Shown piece after piece: positions 8,972 through 17,758 of a DNA stretch of 64,000 nt (within the stretch, counting starts at the first letter, position 1; every line of letters starts with the position of its first letter). A model generated the notes under the pieces. That model did not search any database. It worked only from the letters and a program-made list of their open reading frames with translations, and was not told the origin of the DNA. The stretch spans positions 992,001-1,056,000 of the forward strand of contig JBDXCG010000004.1 in NCBI GenBank assembly GCA_039980455.1, read 5' to 3'. Both the position numbers and the translations under genes were made by a program. The stretch comes from CALINF01 sp039980455 (GTDB lineage: Bacteria; Pseudomonadota; Gammaproteobacteria; Pseudomonadales; Halieaceae).

Positions 8972-9715
8972 ATGCGTCGTCCCCTGGTTGCAGGAAATTG
9001 GAAGATGCACGGTTCTCAAGCCAGTGCTCGGCAGCTGTTGACCGATTTGGTCGGTCAGCCAATAGCTGGCGAAGCCGATGTGGCAGTTTGCCCAGCCTAT
9101 GTGCACCTTGCGCAGGCCGTGAATTTAACTGCTGATGCGTCGATTTCCGTAGGGGCGCAAGACTGTAGCCATATGGATAGTGGTGCGTTCACGGGTGAAG
9201 TGTCGCCGCCAATGCTCAAGGATCTTGGGTGTGAGTGGGTGATCATTGGCCACTCAGAGCGTCGACAATACCACCTGGAGTCAGACGAGCTGATTGCAGC
9301 AAAAGTTAAGGCAGCGGTAGCGGCCTCACTCAAGCCTATTGTTTGTGTGGGCGAAACGCAGCAGGAGCGCGAGGACGGTGAAGCGCAAACGGTTGTAGCC
9401 AGGCAGTTGACGGGAGCACTGGGTGTGCAGCCGGATTTGACTGGATTGGTCGTTGCTTATGAACCGGTATGGGCAATAGGAACCGGGTTGACCGCGACAC
9501 CAGCCGAAGCTCAGGAGATGCACTCCTTCATTCGCGGGCAGCTTGCAGCGATAGCAGGTGCTGAACCAGCGGATACGCGCATACTGTACGGTGGTAGCGT
9601 GAAGAGTAGTAATGCTGCGCAGTTGTTTGCGCAAGAAGATATAGATGGCGCCCTGGTGGGCGGCGCCGCTCTGGATGCTGGCGAGTTCGCCTGTATCATC
9701 GCAGCGGCTGCATAA
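8972..9715 (+). CDS. tpiA: Triosephosphate isomerase
   Basis: TpiA interconverts dihydroxyacetone phosphate and glyceraldehyde-3-phosphate. The 247-residue protein shows the substrate-binding GNWKMHGS at the N-terminus, the electrophile in IGHSERR (about 91-97), the catalytic glutamate and loop 6 in YEPVWAIGTG (about 162) and the phosphate-binding LYGGSVK and GALVGGAAL. A clear ribosome-binding site (AGGGAGA) precedes the ATG. It lies between glmM and secG, as in Pseudomonas. It is one of three central-carbon enzymes in the window, with ppa and the PPi-dependent PFK. Confidence 0.98.
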   Translation: MRRPLVAGNWKMHGSQASARQLLTDLVGQPIAGEADVAVCPAYVHLAQAVNLTADASISVGAQDCSHMDSGAFTGEVSPPMLKDLGCEWVIIGHSERRQYHLESDELIAAKVKAAVAASLKPIVCVGETQQEREDGEAQTVVARQLTGALGVQPDLTGLVVAYEPVWAIGTGLTATPAEAQEMHSFIRGQLAAIAGAEPADTRILYGGSVKSSNAAQLFAQEDIDGALVGGAALDAGEFACIIAAAA

Positions 9716-9748
9716 TTCGATTCGAGGAAGCCTGCGGGCTTGGAAAGT

Positions 9749-10126
9749 ATGGAACAGATTATTTTAGCGATTCACCTGGTTGTAGCGTTGGCTATTATTG
9801 GCCTCATTATGCTGCAGCAAGGTAAGGGCGCAGACATGGGTGCCTCGTTTGGCGCTGGTGCGTCGCAGACATTATTTGGTAGCGACGGCAGTGGTAACGT
9901 GCTCACGCGCGCAACAGGCTGGCTAGTAGTCCTGTTTTTCGCCAGCAGCTTTGGACTTGCGCTATTGGCCACCCAAAAGACAGTCGTAGTTGATGATATT
10001 GGTCTTGCTATCCCGGCCGCTGTTGAAGTTGAGCAGCCTGTACTGGAGTCTGACTTACCGGTCGTAGACGACGCGACGCCTGCAGCCGTTAGCTCGGAAG
10101 CAGACGATATCCCGGAGCCGCAATAA
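9749..10126 (+). CDS. secG: Protein translocase subunit SecG
   Basis: SecG is the small accessory subunit of the SecYEG translocon. The 125-residue protein has two membrane helices (about 3-23 and 54-75) joined by a cytoplasmic loop with the conserved GKGADMGASFGAGASQTLFGS. A variable acidic, proline- and alanine-rich tail follows. ATG 9749 gives the standard MEQIILAIH start; an in-frame TTG at 9740 would add three residues and is closer to the GAGGAA at 9724. The tRNA-Leu gene begins 8 bp after the stop, so the tRNA is probably processed from the secG transcript. Confidence 0.96.
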   Translation: MEQIILAIHLVVALAIIGLIMLQQGKGADMGASFGAGASQTLFGSDGSGNVLTRATGWLVVLFFASSFGLALLATQKTVVVDDIGLAIPAAVEVEQPVLESDLPVVDDATPAAVSSEADDIPEPQ

Positions 10127-10133
10127 CAGATTT

Positions 10134-10219
10134 GCCGAAGTGGTGGAATTGGTAGACACGCCATCTTGAGGGGGTGGTGAGCTATGCTCGTGCGGGTTCA
10201 AGTCCCGCCTTCGGCACCA
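10134..10219 (+). tRNA. tRNA-Leu (anticodon GAG)
   Basis: The acceptor arms GCCGAAG and CTTCGGC pair perfectly and are followed by A and an encoded CCA. The D-arm region, a five-pair anticodon stem (CCATC/GGTGG) with loop TTGAGGG, the long class II variable arm and the T-arm (GGTTCAAGTCC) are all visible. The loop gives anticodon GAG, reading CUC and CUU. The position after secG matches the leuU locus of E. coli. Confidence 0.97.
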
Positions 10220-10227
10220 AACAAAAA

Positions 10228-10257
10228 GGGCCTTCCGTATGGAAGGCCCTTTTTTTT
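10228..10257 (+). terminator. Rho-independent terminator after tRNA-Leu
   Basis: A perfect 9-bp stem (GGGCCTTCC and GGAAGGCCC) with a 4-nt loop is followed by eight T residues. It ends the secG-tRNA-Leu unit. Confidence 0.93.
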
Positions 10258-10358
10258 GGAGTGCGGCTCTTTCCAGCTGCGAGCTGGCGACTTTAAGCTG
10301 CTCCTCGGGTTAATCCCACATATACTCAGACGGTCGGGTGTTCATACGGGTGAGTTTC

Positions 10359-11006
10359 ATGAAGGGCGCAGATCCACATAACGCAAGTGCAAGAATCATT
10401 ACGGCGGTTACTTTACTGGCCGTCGGCTACGCCGTTTTGCGTTATCACCTGGCAGGTGACGTTCCGTGGAAAGACTTCTCACTTTTTATACTGAACAAGG
10501 GCCTGTGTTTAGCGGCGTTTATTCTGCTTACACTCAATTTTGCGCTAGGGCCGGCAAGAAGTTTGGGCCTGGCTTTGCCCGGTTCGTGGCTAGATGCACG
10601 CAAGGCCTTTGGTATGACAGGGTTCCTGCTCGTGTTAATTCACGTGTTCGTTAGCTTTCTACTTTTTTCATCGTCGTATTACCCCAACTTCTTCACGTCT
10701 AACGGCACATTAACTGGAGTGGCCAGTATCAGCATGCTGGCAGGTATTCTGGGCTTCGTTTTTCTCTGGGCCTACAATCTGAGCTTTCAAACTAATCTGC
10801 GTGAAGACAAGGCATTCATCGCATTCATCACATCCAGACGCGTCTCGATAGTGGCTCTGTCCTTAGGTGGCTTCCATCTGGCGTTAATGGGATACGCCGG
10901 TTGGTTAAACCCGTCAAGCTGGCATGGCGGGTTGCCGCCCGTAAGCCTCATTGCATTTAGTTTCTTCGCTGTGGGTTACACGCTCAATATTTTCGGCCGG
11001 GAGTAG
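10359..11006 (+). CDS. Ferric-reductase-like integral membrane protein
   Basis: This 215-residue protein has about six hydrophobic helices and resembles the ferric-reductase-like transmembrane (haem b) domain found in MsrQ and YedZ relatives. Histidines that could ligate haem lie in helices around LVLIHVFVSF and GGFHLALMGYAGW. I start at ATG 10359 because GGTGAG lies about 6 bp upstream; an in-frame ATG at 10338 has none. No flavin or NAD(P) domain is fused and no partner reductase is adjacent. It lies alone between the tRNA-Leu terminator and the VOC operon. Electron transfer is inferred from the fold. Confidence 0.7.
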   Translation: MKGADPHNASARIITAVTLLAVGYAVLRYHLAGDVPWKDFSLFILNKGLCLAAFILLTLNFALGPARSLGLALPGSWLDARKAFGMTGFLLVLIHVFVSFLLFSSSYYPNFFTSNGTLTGVASISMLAGILGFVFLWAYNLSFQTNLREDKAFIAFITSRRVSIVALSLGGFHLALMGYAGWLNPSSWHGGLPPVSLIAFSFFAVGYTLNIFGRE

Positions 11007-11056
11007 CGCGAGATTGGGTCGTCTATAAATGCAGTGATAAAGGCGTAATAGCGGTT

Positions 11057-11097
11057 ATATAGTTTCACTTGTAACTATATTCTACAGTGCCTATACT
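11057..11097 (+). promoter_or_regulatory. Promoter with palindromic operator for VOC-FAH operon
   Basis: An 8-bp perfect inverted repeat (ATATAGTT and AACTATAT, 8-nt spacer, 11057-11080) overlaps a -35-like TTGTAA (11069-11074). This is 17 bp from a -10 TATACT (11092-11097). The VOC start codon follows 28 bp downstream. The geometry suggests repression by a dimeric regulator not present in this window. Confidence 0.6.
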
Positions 11098-11125
11098 TTG
11101 TCTCTCATCCGCGAGGAGGCAGATT

Positions 11126-11680
11126 ATGGATATCAAGCGCATACATCACGTGGCCTATCGGTGTCGTGATGCCAAAGAAACGATCGAATTCTATAAAAGC
11201 GTGATGGATATGGATCTGGTGCTGGCAATTGCCGAGGATCAGGTGCCGTCGACCAAAGCGCCCGACCCCTACATGCACGTTTTTCTGGATGCTGGCATGG
11301 GCAATGTCCTGGCATTTTTCGAGCTACCCAATTCGCCGGAAATGGGGCGAGATGAAGCGACGCCGGAATGGGTACAGCACATTGCATTTGAGGTGGAAGA
11401 TGAGCGCGCGCTGTTAGCGGCGAAGTCCCAGATAGAGTCGCACGGAATTGAGGTTTTGGGACCTACCCATCATGGCATTTTCAAATCCATCTACTTTTTT
11501 GACCCTAACGGCCATCGTTTAGAGTTGGCGGCGAATATTGATCTGCCCGGTGACTTGGACACGCTGCGCGATGTTGCGCCCGCAATGATCGAGGAATGGT
11601 CGCGGACTAAAAAAGCACCGCGCCACGCCGCCTGGCTGCATGAGAGGGAATTTGCCGAGCAGGCGCAGGAGACATCATGA
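11126..11680 (+). CDS. VOC-family (glyoxalase/dioxygenase fold) protein
   Basis: This 184-residue protein has the vicinal-oxygen-chelate fold. Candidate metal ligands are the His in MDIKRIHHVAYR, the His in EWVQHIAFEVED and the Glu in DPNGHRLELAA. The family includes glyoxalase I and extradiol dioxygenases; the sequence alone does not name the substrate. ATG 11126 is preceded by GAGGAGG at good spacing. It overlaps the next gene, an FAH-family hydrolase, by ATGA, so both probably act in one aromatic or organic-acid degradation step. A palindromic operator lies upstream. Confidence 0.82.
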   Translation: MDIKRIHHVAYRCRDAKETIEFYKSVMDMDLVLAIAEDQVPSTKAPDPYMHVFLDAGMGNVLAFFELPNSPEMGRDEATPEWVQHIAFEVEDERALLAAKSQIESHGIEVLGPTHHGIFKSIYFFDPNGHRLELAANIDLPGDLDTLRDVAPAMIEEWSRTKKAPRHAAWLHEREFAEQAQETS

Positions 11681-12675
11681 AATTGGCATCACTGAACACG
11701 GGGCGCGATGGCGCGTTGGTGGTGGTCTCGCGCGATTTGGCACGTTACCTCACGACAGGTATGACAATGCAGGCAGCGCTGGATGATTGGAGCAGTGTTC
11801 AGTCTGTGCTCAATGCGCTGTACGTGCGCGTCAATGCTGGAGAAGGGGAGACGTTTGATGAGGCCAGCTGCGCGTCGCCCCTGCCACGTGCTTATCAATG
11901 GGCAGATGGGTCGGCTTATGTGAACCATGTCGAATTGGTGCGCAGGGCCCGTGGCGCCCAGATGCCTGAAAGCTTTTGGACGGACCCCCTGATGTACCAG
12001 GGAGGCTCGGATACCTTTTTGGGGCCGCGTGCCGATATCGTGATGGCCGACCCTGCTTGGGGAATAGATTTTGAGGGTGAGGTAGCAGTCGTGACCGACG
12101 ATGTGCCTATGGGCGCATCGAAAGAGGAGGCTGCTGCAGCGATCCGATTGGTCATGCTGGTGAATGATGTTTCCTTGCGCAACCTGATTCCCGCGGAGCT
12201 GGGGAAGGGCTTTGGGTTCTTCCACTCGAAGCCATCCAGTGCGTTTAGCCCTGTCTGTGTTACTCCAGACGAGTTAGGAGACGACTGGCGTGACGGTCGC
12301 TTGCATCGGCCTTTGTTGGTGCACTATCGGGGTGAGGTGTTCGGCGAGGCCAATGCGGGTGTCGATATGACATTTAGCTTTCCTACCTTGGTGGCTCATG
12401 CTGCGAAAACGCGTGCGCTGTGTGCTGGCGCTGTTATTGGCTCGGGCACTGTATCCAATAAGGATGCCGATGGAACACCCGGGAAGTCGATAGCCGGAGG
12501 CGGGTTGGGATATAGCTGCCTCGCGGAGGTTCGTATGATTGAAACCATTAATGAAGGTAAACCTCGCACCGAGTTTATGACTGACGGTGATGTCGTGAGA
12601 CTGGAAATGCGCGACGCCAATGGGCAGTCAATTTTTGGTGCAATTGAGCAGAGGGTCGTTATCCGTTCCCGATAG
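11677..12675 (+). CDS. Fumarylacetoacetate hydrolase (FAH) family protein
   Basis: This 332-residue FAH-superfamily enzyme belongs to a family that hydrolyses or decarboxylates beta-keto acids in aromatic catabolism. The metal-binding core is visible in WGIDFEGEVAVV and in MLVNDVSLRNLIP, with GKGFGFFHSKPSSAFSP and the glycine-rich IGSGTVSNKD completing the site. The N-terminal ~80 residues form the extra domain seen in single-chain FAH relatives. It is coupled to the VOC gene by a 4-bp overlap. Fumarylacetoacetase proper is possible, but no other tyrosine-degradation gene is nearby, so the substrate is open. Confidence 0.85.
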   Translation: MKLASLNTGRDGALVVVSRDLARYLTTGMTMQAALDDWSSVQSVLNALYVRVNAGEGETFDEASCASPLPRAYQWADGSAYVNHVELVRRARGAQMPESFWTDPLMYQGGSDTFLGPRADIVMADPAWGIDFEGEVAVVTDDVPMGASKEEAAAAIRLVMLVNDVSLRNLIPAELGKGFGFFHSKPSSAFSPVCVTPDELGDDWRDGRLHRPLLVHYRGEVFGEANAGVDMTFSFPTLVAHAAKTRALCAGAVIGSGTVSNKDADGTPGKSIAGGGLGYSCLAEVRMIETINEGKPRTEFMTDGDVVRLEMRDANGQSIFGAIEQRVVIRSR

Positions 12676-12773
12676 AGCTCAGAGAACTGTTTGGCGGGGA
12701 AGGCAGAAACCAAGCCCGAAGATAACCGGCAAATCCACCTTTTTCGCGCTGAAAATATAACCTTGGCATGCTG

Positions 12774-12802
12774 TTGACCCCGCATAGGCGGATACCTATA
12801 AT
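12774..12802 (+). promoter_or_regulatory. Sigma-70 promoter of tRNA-fMet-rimP-nusA operon
   Basis: TTGACC (12774-12779) is separated by exactly 17 bp from a perfect TATAAT (12797-12802). The predicted start, near 12809, leaves a ~76-nt leader before the tRNA. This is the strongest sigma-70-like promoter I found in the window. Confidence 0.85.
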
Positions 12803-12884
12803 GCACGTCCTCGATTAGGGGCCAATTCTTGGAATAGGCTCAATTGCAAGGCGCAAAGGGGCCTTTGTAACGAGGAAATTTTGA

Positions 12885-12961
<77 letters not shown>

Positions 12962-13000
12962 ATACCGTATCGCCTGCTCCAATGACCTGGCGATACGACG

Positions 13001-13030
13001 ACGAAAAGCCCCTTATTGGGGCTTTTTCGT
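13001..13030 (+). terminator. Terminator/attenuator between tRNA-fMet and rimP
   Basis: AAAAGCCCC, a 5-nt loop and GGGGCTTTTT form a strong stem whose 3' arm supplies the T run. The flanking bases (ACG and CGT) extend the symmetry, so it may work in both directions. Partial read-through would feed the rimP operon; otherwise rimP needs its own promoter in the 36 bp that follow. Confidence 0.85.
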
Positions 13031-13065
13031 ATGTGACGTAAAAGCATGAATCGATCGGAGGTCGA

Positions 13066-13521
13066 GTGGCAGGTAAAGAGCAAAAGATGCAGATCATGCT
13101 CGAGCCCACGATTGAGGCACTGGGGTTCGAACTGTGGGGTATTGAACATATTTCGCAAGGTCGACACAGCGTGTTGCGCGTGTACATAGACTCGGACAAT
13201 GGCATCGGGGTGGAAGATTGCGCCGCGGTAAGCCAGCAGGTGAGTGCGATTCTGGATGTTGAAGATCCGATTACCGGCGAGTACACGCTTGAAGTGTCGT
13301 CGCCGGGTATGGATCGACTGTTGTTCAAGCTTGAACAATATTCCGGTTATATCGGTGAACAGATTGAAATGCGTCTTCGCACTCCCTTTGAGGGCAGGCG
13401 CAAATTTAAAGGCATATTGAAAGGAATTGAAGGTGAGGATGTGGTGGTCCATGTGGATGATCACGAGTACCTCCTCCCCTTTAGCGCAGTCGATAAGGCG
13501 CGTGTAGAACCGCGTATCTAG
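13066..13521 (+). CDS. rimP: Ribosome maturation factor RimP
   Basis: RimP assists assembly of the 30S subunit. The 151-residue protein has both domains. The N-terminal alpha/beta domain contains EALGFELWGIE, RVYIDSDNGIGVEDCA and LEVSSPGMDRLL; the C-terminal SH3-like barrel contains FKGILKGIEGEDVVVHVD. The start is GTG 13066, with GGAGG about 5 bp upstream. It is followed after 29 bp by nusA. Confidence 0.97.
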   Translation: MAGKEQKMQIMLEPTIEALGFELWGIEHISQGRHSVLRVYIDSDNGIGVEDCAAVSQQVSAILDVEDPITGEYTLEVSSPGMDRLLFKLEQYSGYIGEQIEMRLRTPFEGRRKFKGILKGIEGEDVVVHVDDHEYLLPFSAVDKARVEPRI

Positions 13522-13550
13522 ACGCGGAAAGTGAACTGGCGAGGCTAGAA

Positions 13551-15044
13551 ATGACAAAAGAAATTCTGTTAGTAGCGGAAGCGGTATCGAACGAGAAAGG
13601 GGTGTCAGAGGACATCATTTTTGAGGCGATTGAATTGGCTTTGGCTACGGCTACCAAAAAGCGTTACGACGAAGACGCTGATATTGAAGTGACGATTGAC
13701 CGTGAGACGGGTGACTACACTACTCTGCGTCGCTGGTTGGTAGTGCCTGACGAAGAAATGGCATTGTTGGGTACTCAGTTCACCACCGAAGAGGCAATCG
13801 AGAAAGAAGCTTCTCTCAAGCCTGGTGATGTGTTCGAGGAGCAAATAGAGAATGTAGGCTTTGGCCGCATTGCTGCGCAAACCGCAAAGCAGGTGATTGT
13901 GCAGCGAGTGCGTGACGCCGAGCGTGCACAAGTTGTAGAGCAATACGCTGATCGTGTGGGCGACCTCGTTGCCGGTACGGTTAAGAAAGTGACTCGAGAC
14001 AACGTCATTGTGGATCTAGGCAACAATGCCGAAGGTCTTTTGCCACGTGAGCAACTGGTCGGTCGCGAGACTTTTCGTGTCAATGATCGCGTACGCGCAA
14101 TTTTGATGGAAATCAGCGAGGAAACTCGCGGGCCGCAGCTGATCCTGAGCCGTGCTTGCCCGGAAATGCTGATCGAGTTGTTCAAGATTGAAGTTCCAGA
14201 AATTGCAGAAGAAGTGATTCAGATTCGTGCTGCGGCGCGTGATCCAGGTTCGCGCGCCAAGATCGCGGTTAAGACCAATGATCAGCGTATTGATCCTGTC
14301 GGTGCCTGTGTAGGCATGCGAGGATCTCGTGTTCAAGCCGTATCGAATGAATTGGATAACGAGCGCGTAGACATTGTGCTTTGGGACGACAACCCTGCGC
14401 AGTTGGTGATCAATGCCATGTCGCCGGCGGAAGTGGAGTCGATCGTGGTCGACGAAGACAGCAACACGATGGACGTTGCTGTATCAGAGGACAATCTCGC
14501 TCAGGCGATTGGTCGTTCTGGCCAGAACGTTCGTTTGGCGGCAGATCTTACCAAGTGGACGATCAACGTGATGAGCACCGACGAAGCCGCCGATAAGCAT
14601 GAGGCGGAAGCTGGCGAAGTCATCAAGGTGTTCTGTGAGCAGCTCGACATTGACGAAGATGTTGCGGATATCCTGGTAGAGGAAGGTTTTACCACTCTAG
14701 AGGAAGTCGCCTACGTGCCACTGGAAGAAATGACGGCAATAGAAGGCTTCGACGAGGATATCGCTGAGGAACTTCGTGCCCGTGCCAAGGACGCTTTGTT
14801 GACGCAAGCAATTGCATCGGAAGAGCAGCTGGGTGCCAATGAGCCGGCGGAAGATCTGTTAACGATGGACGGCATGGATAAGCATCTGGCGTTTATTCTG
14901 GCGAGCCGCGGTGTCGTTACGATGGAAGATCTTGCCGAGCAGGCGGTTGATGACCTGATAGATATCGAAGATATGACAGAAGAGCGTGCGGGTGAATTGA
15001 TTATGACCGCACGCGCACCCTGGTTTGCCGAGGAGACGGAATAA
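13551..15044 (+). CDS. nusA: Transcription elongation/termination factor NusA
   Basis: NusA binds RNA polymerase and nascent RNA and controls pausing, termination and antitermination. The 497 residues show the N-terminal polymerase-binding domain (EAIELALATATKKRY), the S1 domain (GTVKKVTRDNVIVDLG), KH1 and KH2 (PVGACVGMRGSRVQAV; AIGRSGQNVRLA) and two C-terminal acidic repeats (near 370-425 and 440-490), each with the helix-hairpin pattern. Two repeats are typical of gammaproteobacterial NusA. It is co-directional with rimP and infB. Confidence 0.98.
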   Translation: MTKEILLVAEAVSNEKGVSEDIIFEAIELALATATKKRYDEDADIEVTIDRETGDYTTLRRWLVVPDEEMALLGTQFTTEEAIEKEASLKPGDVFEEQIENVGFGRIAAQTAKQVIVQRVRDAERAQVVEQYADRVGDLVAGTVKKVTRDNVIVDLGNNAEGLLPREQLVGRETFRVNDRVRAILMEISEETRGPQLILSRACPEMLIELFKIEVPEIAEEVIQIRAAARDPGSRAKIAVKTNDQRIDPVGACVGMRGSRVQAVSNELDNERVDIVLWDDNPAQLVINAMSPAEVESIVVDEDSNTMDVAVSEDNLAQAIGRSGQNVRLAADLTKWTINVMSTDEAADKHEAEAGEVIKVFCEQLDIDEDVADILVEEGFTTLEEVAYVPLEEMTAIEGFDEDIAEELRARAKDALLTQAIASEEQLGANEPAEDLLTMDGMDKHLAFILASRGVVTMEDLAEQAVDDLIDIEDMTEERAGELIMTARAPWFAEETE

Positions 15045-15103
15045 CCCGAACGGATCGGGTCGTACGTCTTGGGCAAACCAACAGGGTATTGAGGAGATAA
15101 AGA

Positions 15104-17743
15104 ATGGCGCAAGTGACAGTACAGCAACTCGCTGAAACAGTGGGAGCATCGGTAGATCGTCTGTTAGCACAGATGAAAGAGGCCGGTCTGCCCCACGGTG
15201 CAGCAGAGGAAGCTGTATCCGAAGAGGACAAGCAGACTCTGCTTACCCACCTGAAGCGCAGCCATGGAGAATCGACGGCAGCGCCTAAGCGAATAACGCT
15301 CAAGCGCAAAACGCTGAGTACGCTGCGTACCAGCGGCTCGCAGGGTAAAAAGACCGTCAACGTTGAAGTGCGCAAAAAGCGTACCTACGTAAAGCGTGAT
15401 CCCGAGGAGCTCGCAGCGGAAGAAGCGGCCGAGTCAGTAGACGCTGAGGTAACTGAGGTTCCGCCAGTAGAAGAGGCGGTGGCCGAGATTGCTGCGCCCG
15501 AACCAGAAGTGGTTGAAGCTGCACCAACTCCCGAGCCTGAGTTTGTCGAAGAGGTTGTTGAAGAAGATCCGGCTAATCTTGATCCGGAAGTTTTGCGTCA
15601 GCGCGCTGCTGAGCGTCGCAAGAAGAAAGAAGCCGATGACATTGCCGCTCGTCAGGCGGCAGCTGCCGCGCGACAAGCAGCTGAAGAAGCCGCTGCTGCA
15701 GCGAAGACAGATGTGGTCAACCGCACGAAAGAGACCGAGGCGCGCAAGCCTAAGCGTCTGCACGATGCGCCTGCCGCCAAAGAAACTGATCGTAAGAAGC
15801 CCGCCCGAGGCAGATTGGACCGCACCAATGTTGCCGGTCGCGGTAAGCAGCGTGGACACAACCTGTCACTGTCTGACCTGGAGCGAGCAGAATCTGGTTC
15901 TGGTCGCAGGCGGGGTGGTCGCAAGAAGATCAAGGCCACGCACGCAGAACACTCCAAGCATGGTTTTGAGATGCCAACTGAGCGCAAGATCACTCAGGTT
16001 GAGCTCCCCGATGTAATCTCCGTCGGCGATTTGGCACAACAAATGGCGCTGAAATCTGGCGCAGTGATCAAAGAGCTGATGAAGCTGGGCGTAATGGCCA
16101 CGATCAATCAGATGATCGATCAAGATACGGCTACCCTGGTTGTAGAAGAGCTTGGACACAGCGTTAAGCTGGTGAGCTCAGATGCGCTGGAAGAAAGTCT
16201 GGAAGAGACACTGTCGTTGCACGAAGGAACCGACGAGCCACGTGCTCCGGTTGTCACTGTGATGGGCCATGTCGATCACGGTAAAACTTCGCTGCTCGAT
16301 TACATCCGCAAGAGCCACGTGGCGTCGGGCGAAGCTGGCGGTATCACGCAGCATATTGGTGCCTACCACGTCGAAACCGATCACGGCATGATTTCGTTTC
16401 TTGATACTCCCGGACACGCGGCGTTTACCGCTATGCGTGCCCGTGGCGCCAAGAGTACAGATATCGTGATTCTGGTGGTGGCAGCTGATGATGGCGTGAT
16501 GCCACAAACCGAAGAAGCAGTGCAACACGCACGTGCTGCCGGCGTGCCATTGATTGTTGCTGTTAACAAAATGGATAAAGAAGGTGCGGATCCCGAGCGG
16601 GTTAAGAATGAGCTTTCCGCCAAGGAAGTGATCCCCGAAGAGTGGGGCGGTGATACGCAGTTTATTCCCGTATCGGCGCTCACCGGTGATGGCGTAAATG
16701 AATTGCTTGATGCTGTTTTGTTGCAGGCAGAATTGCTGGAACTGAAAGCACCACGCGATGTACCGGCTCAAGGTATTGTGATCGAGTCACGTCTCGACAA
16801 GGGCCGTGGATCTGTCGCGTCCTTATTGATTCAAAGCGGTACATTGCGCAAAGGCGACATCGTTCTGGCAGGTCTGCAGTTTGGCCGCGTTCGCGCGATG
16901 CTGGATGAGAACGGAAAGCCAATCGACGAGGCTGGCCCCAGCATCCCTGTGGAGATTCTGGGACTAGATGGTACGCCCGACGCCGGTGACGTTTTCGCCG
17001 CCGTAGAGAGTGAGCGTCGTGCTCGAGAAGTCGCAGACTTCCGCCAGGAAAAGAGCCGCGACACCAAGATTCAGCGTCAGCAGGCAGCCAAGCTCGACAA
17101 TATGTTCGAGAGCATGACGGCTGGCGAGAAGAAGCGTCTCAACGTAGTAGTGAAAGCCGATGTACGAGGCTCGCTGGAAGCGATTCAAACAGCGTTACTC
17201 GATATCGGTAATGACGAAGTTCAGGTGAACATAGTCACCGGCGGTGTTGGTGGAATTGCCGAAACCGACGTGACTTTGGCCATGACCTCCGAAGCCGTGA
17301 TATTTGGCTTTAACGTGCGTGCAGACAATGCAGCGCGACGCCTGGTAGAGAGCGAAGGCGTAGATCTGCGTTACTACAACGTGATCTATGACCTCATCGA
17401 TGATGTGAAGCAGGCCCTGACCGGTATGCTCGCACCGGAGTTGCGCGAAGAGATTGTCGGTATCGCCGAAGTACGAGATGTGTTCCGGTCGCCGAAGTTT
17501 GGTCAGATCGCCGGCTGTATGGTTATCGAAGGAACGGTCTACCGATCCAAGCCGATTCGCGTGCTGCGAGACAACGTGGTGATTTACGAGGGCGAGTTGG
17601 AATCTTTGCGCCGCTTTAAAGATGACGCGAATGAAGTACGCAATGGCACAGAATGTGGTATTGGCGTGAAGAATTACACCGATGTGAAAGTGGGCGATCA
17701 GATCGAAGTATTTGAAGTGAAGGAGATCGCACGCTCCCTGTAA
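15104..17743 (+). CDS. infB: Translation initiation factor IF-2
   Basis: IF-2 is the GTPase that recruits fMet-tRNA to the 30S subunit. The 879-residue protein has an N-terminal IF2_N domain (residues 1-50), a long charged Ala/Glu/Lys/Arg linker (about 90-290), a second IF2_N-like helix set, the G domain with GHVDHGKTSLLD (about 387), DTPGH and NKMD, and C-terminal domains C1 and C2 ending EVKEIARSL. The linker makes the protein slightly smaller than E. coli IF2 (890). It shares the operon with its tRNA substrate (12885-12961). Confidence 0.98.
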   Translation: MAQVTVQQLAETVGASVDRLLAQMKEAGLPHGAAEEAVSEEDKQTLLTHLKRSHGESTAAPKRITLKRKTLSTLRTSGSQGKKTVNVEVRKKRTYVKRDPEELAAEEAAESVDAEVTEVPPVEEAVAEIAAPEPEVVEAAPTPEPEFVEEVVEEDPANLDPEVLRQRAAERRKKKEADDIAARQAAAAARQAAEEAAAAAKTDVVNRTKETEARKPKRLHDAPAAKETDRKKPARGRLDRTNVAGRGKQRGHNLSLSDLERAESGSGRRRGGRKKIKATHAEHSKHGFEMPTERKITQVELPDVISVGDLAQQMALKSGAVIKELMKLGVMATINQMIDQDTATLVVEELGHSVKLVSSDALEESLEETLSLHEGTDEPRAPVVTVMGHVDHGKTSLLDYIRKSHVASGEAGGITQHIGAYHVETDHGMISFLDTPGHAAFTAMRARGAKSTDIVILVVAADDGVMPQTEEAVQHARAAGVPLIVAVNKMDKEGADPERVKNELSAKEVIPEEWGGDTQFIPVSALTGDGVNELLDAVLLQAELLELKAPRDVPAQGIVIESRLDKGRGSVASLLIQSGTLRKGDIVLAGLQFGRVRAMLDENGKPIDEAGPSIPVEILGLDGTPDAGDVFAAVESERRAREVADFRQEKSRDTKIQRQQAAKLDNMFESMTAGEKKRLNVVVKADVRGSLEAIQTALLDIGNDEVQVNIVTGGVGGIAETDVTLAMTSEAVIFGFNVRADNAARRLVESEGVDLRYYNVIYDLIDDVKQALTGMLAPELREEIVGIAEVRDVFRSPKFGQIAGCMVIEGTVYRSKPIRVLRDNVVIYEGELESLRRFKDDANEVRNGTECGIGVKNYTDVKVGDQIEVFEVKEIARSL

Positions 17744-17758
17744 GGGTGCGAAGTTGCC

